From the NCBI GenBank assembly GCA_964563295.1, contig CAZLWX010000088.1, positions 1-17,099 on the forward strand: a DNA stretch of 17,099 bases. Reading direction: 5' to 3'. This document shows positions 15,868 through 17,099 of the stretch, piece by piece. The notes below the pieces were generated by a model that did no database searches, was not told where the DNA came from, and saw nothing but the letters and a program-made list of their open reading frames with translations. The DNA comes from Chryseosolibacter sp964563295 (GTDB taxonomy: Bacteria > Bacteroidota > Bacteroidia > Cytophagales > Cyclobacteriaceae). The position numbers and the translations under genes are program-made. Each line of letters begins with the position of its first letter. Position 1 is the stretch's first letter.

Positions 15868-17099
15868 GTGCGCTACCTCTTCCCTTTAATTGTAGTTTTT
15901 GGATGCTCGTGGTATAACAGGCAACCTCTCGGAGAGGTCGAAACCCCGCATTGGGACAATAGTTTTGATTCTTCGAAGCTGGATCAGGCCCACCTTGTCG
16001 CCCGCAGACTGACGGAACATTTCTACCGGACGAATCACTACCAGCTCGTGTGGACGGATACCGCAGGCACGTTACCCGTCGGCGATTCAATGGTCGCCAT
16101 CATACGTTCCGCAGCACGCTACGGACTCGAACCGTCTGACTACCACATTGACAGGATCGATGCCCTGTTGCTGAAGACGAAAGATGACCCCGCCCGTTTG
16201 GATCTCGACTTTTATCTCACAGACAGTTTCTTCGCTTTCTATTGCCACCTGGGCAAAGGCCGGATCACGAAGAAACTGGATTGGATTGACCTCTCAGGGA
16301 TCGAGAACGCCGCTGCCTTGACCGCACTTCGTCAGGGAATCAACGACAACAACATTCGTGCTCAGTTGGAATCACAGGAACCGCGGCACTCACAATACCA
16401 TGAACTGAAAGCGGAACTTGCGCGGCGATTAAACGAACAATCTCCCGATGACAAAGTATCTGCAGCGATTACCACCTTGAAAGTCAATATGGAGCGTTGG
16501 CGATGGATTGAAAAACCTCTCCCCGACCGTTACATTGCCGTCAATGCGCCGGCGTTCAAGATGTTTGTGATTGAGAATGATTCGGTTGTGTTGGAATCAA
16601 GAGTGATTGTCGGCAAGAAAAACACACCCACGCCGGAGCTTACCAGTGTGATCCGTTCTTTTACCATTTACCCCTACTGGCATGTGCCGCGGAGTATTGT
16701 GAAGGAGATTCTCCCTCACATCCAGGCCGACTCGACTTACATGGCACGGCACAACTACCAGATTTTGGATAGCGACGGCAAGGTGATGGATCCGTCCATC
16801 CTCGACTGGTCCTCCTTTACACCAGAGAAATTCCCCTACACCCTGCGGCAGCGCGAGGGGTCCGAGAATTCCATGGGTGTTCTCAAGTTCATCTTCGCGA
16901 ACAACTACAACGTGTTCCTCCACGATACAAACGCGCGGGGATTGTTCGGACGCGAGGACAGGGCATTGAGTCACGGATGTGTCCGTGTTCAAAAAGCTGT
17001 TGCATTGGCGCACTACCTCGCGAAGGACGACGACACGTATGTGGGACCCGAAGACTTGGATCAGTACTTATTGCTGCAGCATCGCATGGACGTCAAGGT
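15868..17099 (+). CDS. L,D-transpeptidase lipoprotein, YcbB/LdtD-like (3' end outside window)
   Basis: The open frame begins at GTG 15868 and is still open at the window end (410 codons seen). Residues 1-13 (RYLFPLIVVFGC) form a short lipoprotein leader with Cys13 in the lipobox. A scaffold-like helical region (about 30-200) includes YRTNHYQLVWTD and ARYGLEPSDYHID. The YkuD catalytic domain then starts around RWRWIEKPLPDRYIAVNAPAF. It includes FLHDT (His352) and SHGCVRV with nucleophile Cys371 and His369. Such enzymes make 3-3 cross-links in peptidoglycan or attach proteins to it. GTG is the only conventional start: a TAA lies in frame at 15796 and no ATG, GTG or TTG occurs between. The peptidoglycan-binding repeat seen in many YcbB proteins is not evident. 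Confidence 0.92.
   Translation, partial: MRYLFPLIVVFGCSWYNRQPLGEVETPHWDNSFDSSKLDQAHLVARRLTEHFYRTNHYQLVWTDTAGTLPVGDSMVAIIRSAARYGLEPSDYHIDRIDALLLKTKDDPARLDLDFYLTDSFFAFYCHLGKGRITKKLDWIDLSGIENAAALTALRQGINDNNIRAQLESQEPRHSQYHELKAELARRLNEQSPDDKVSAAITTLKVNMERWRWIEKPLPDRYIAVNAPAFKMFVIENDSVVLESRVIVGKKNTPTPELTSVIRSFTIYPYWHVPRSIVKEILPHIQADSTYMARHNYQILDSDGKVMDPSILDWSSFTPEKFPYTLRQREGSENSMGVLKFIFANNYNVFLHDTNARGLFGREDRALSHGCVRVQKAVALAHYLAKDDDTYVGPEDLDQYLLLQHRMDVK

Noticed and set aside
16597..17013. 138-codon minus-strand frame inside the L,D-transpeptidase gene
   Set aside because: Antisense to the catalytic domain with intact SHGC motif; no domain resemblance.
1..17099. CRISPR array, insertion sequence or prophage genes
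   Set aside because: No regularly spaced repeats, transposase, integrase or phage structural genes were found on either strand.

Overview
The window looks like a chromosomal stretch from a Bacteroidota bacterium, most likely of the Cytophagales type. Three observations support this. Several promoters carry the Bacteroidota -7 box TAnnTTTG (3675-3682 on +, 7838-7845 and 9010-9017 on -). Start codons lack Shine-Dalgarno sequences. The gene set is also typical: a periplasmic Tricorn-type protease, a CreD locus with its own winged-helix regulator, a CarboxypepD_reg-like secreted protein and a YcbB-like L,D-transpeptidase lipoprotein. Base composition is moderate, roughly half GC, and looks even throughout. 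I see no insertion sequence, prophage, CRISPR array or rRNA. The genus assignment is inference.

Layout. 1-312: a complete tRNA-Asn(GTT) on the minus strand with a recognisable promoter, followed on its 3' side by a stray 22-nt copy of the same tRNA's anticodon arm. 313-3606: an exported Tricorn-like S41 protease, closed by a strong terminator. 3675-6117: a three-gene unit of six-helix membrane protein, HTH_34-type regulator (start overlapping the previous stop) and CreD. The first and third genes are preceded by nearly identical promoter/operator elements built from ACTTT half-sites, which points to a local regulon. 6179-8989 (minus strand): arsR-like regulator and yjjG-type HAD phosphatase, probably cotranscribed, then a P5C dehydrogenase (pruA) with its own promoter. 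creD and pruA converge on a shared hairpin. 9074-14707 (plus strand): secreted CarboxypepD_reg-like protein, Gfo/Idh/MocA oxidoreductase, a large nuclease-exonuclease-helicase fusion and a small NTF2-like lipoprotein. 14710-15687 (minus): an HtrA-like serine protease without a signal peptide. 15868-17099 (plus): an L,D-transpeptidase lipoprotein cut off by the window end.

How the genes fit together. Most of the window is envelope and proteostasis housekeeping (Tricorn, CreD, HtrA-like, L,D-transpeptidase) plus proline/glutamate catabolism (pruA) and nucleotide or phosphate clean-up (YjjG). I do not see a clear new multi-gene system. The best candidates for closer study are the duplicated operator controlling the membrane protein/regulator/CreD unit, the long inverted repeat in the arsR promoter, the triple nuclease-helicase fusion with a Cas4/AddB-like cysteine set, and the tRNA-Asn fragment as a possible old attachment site.
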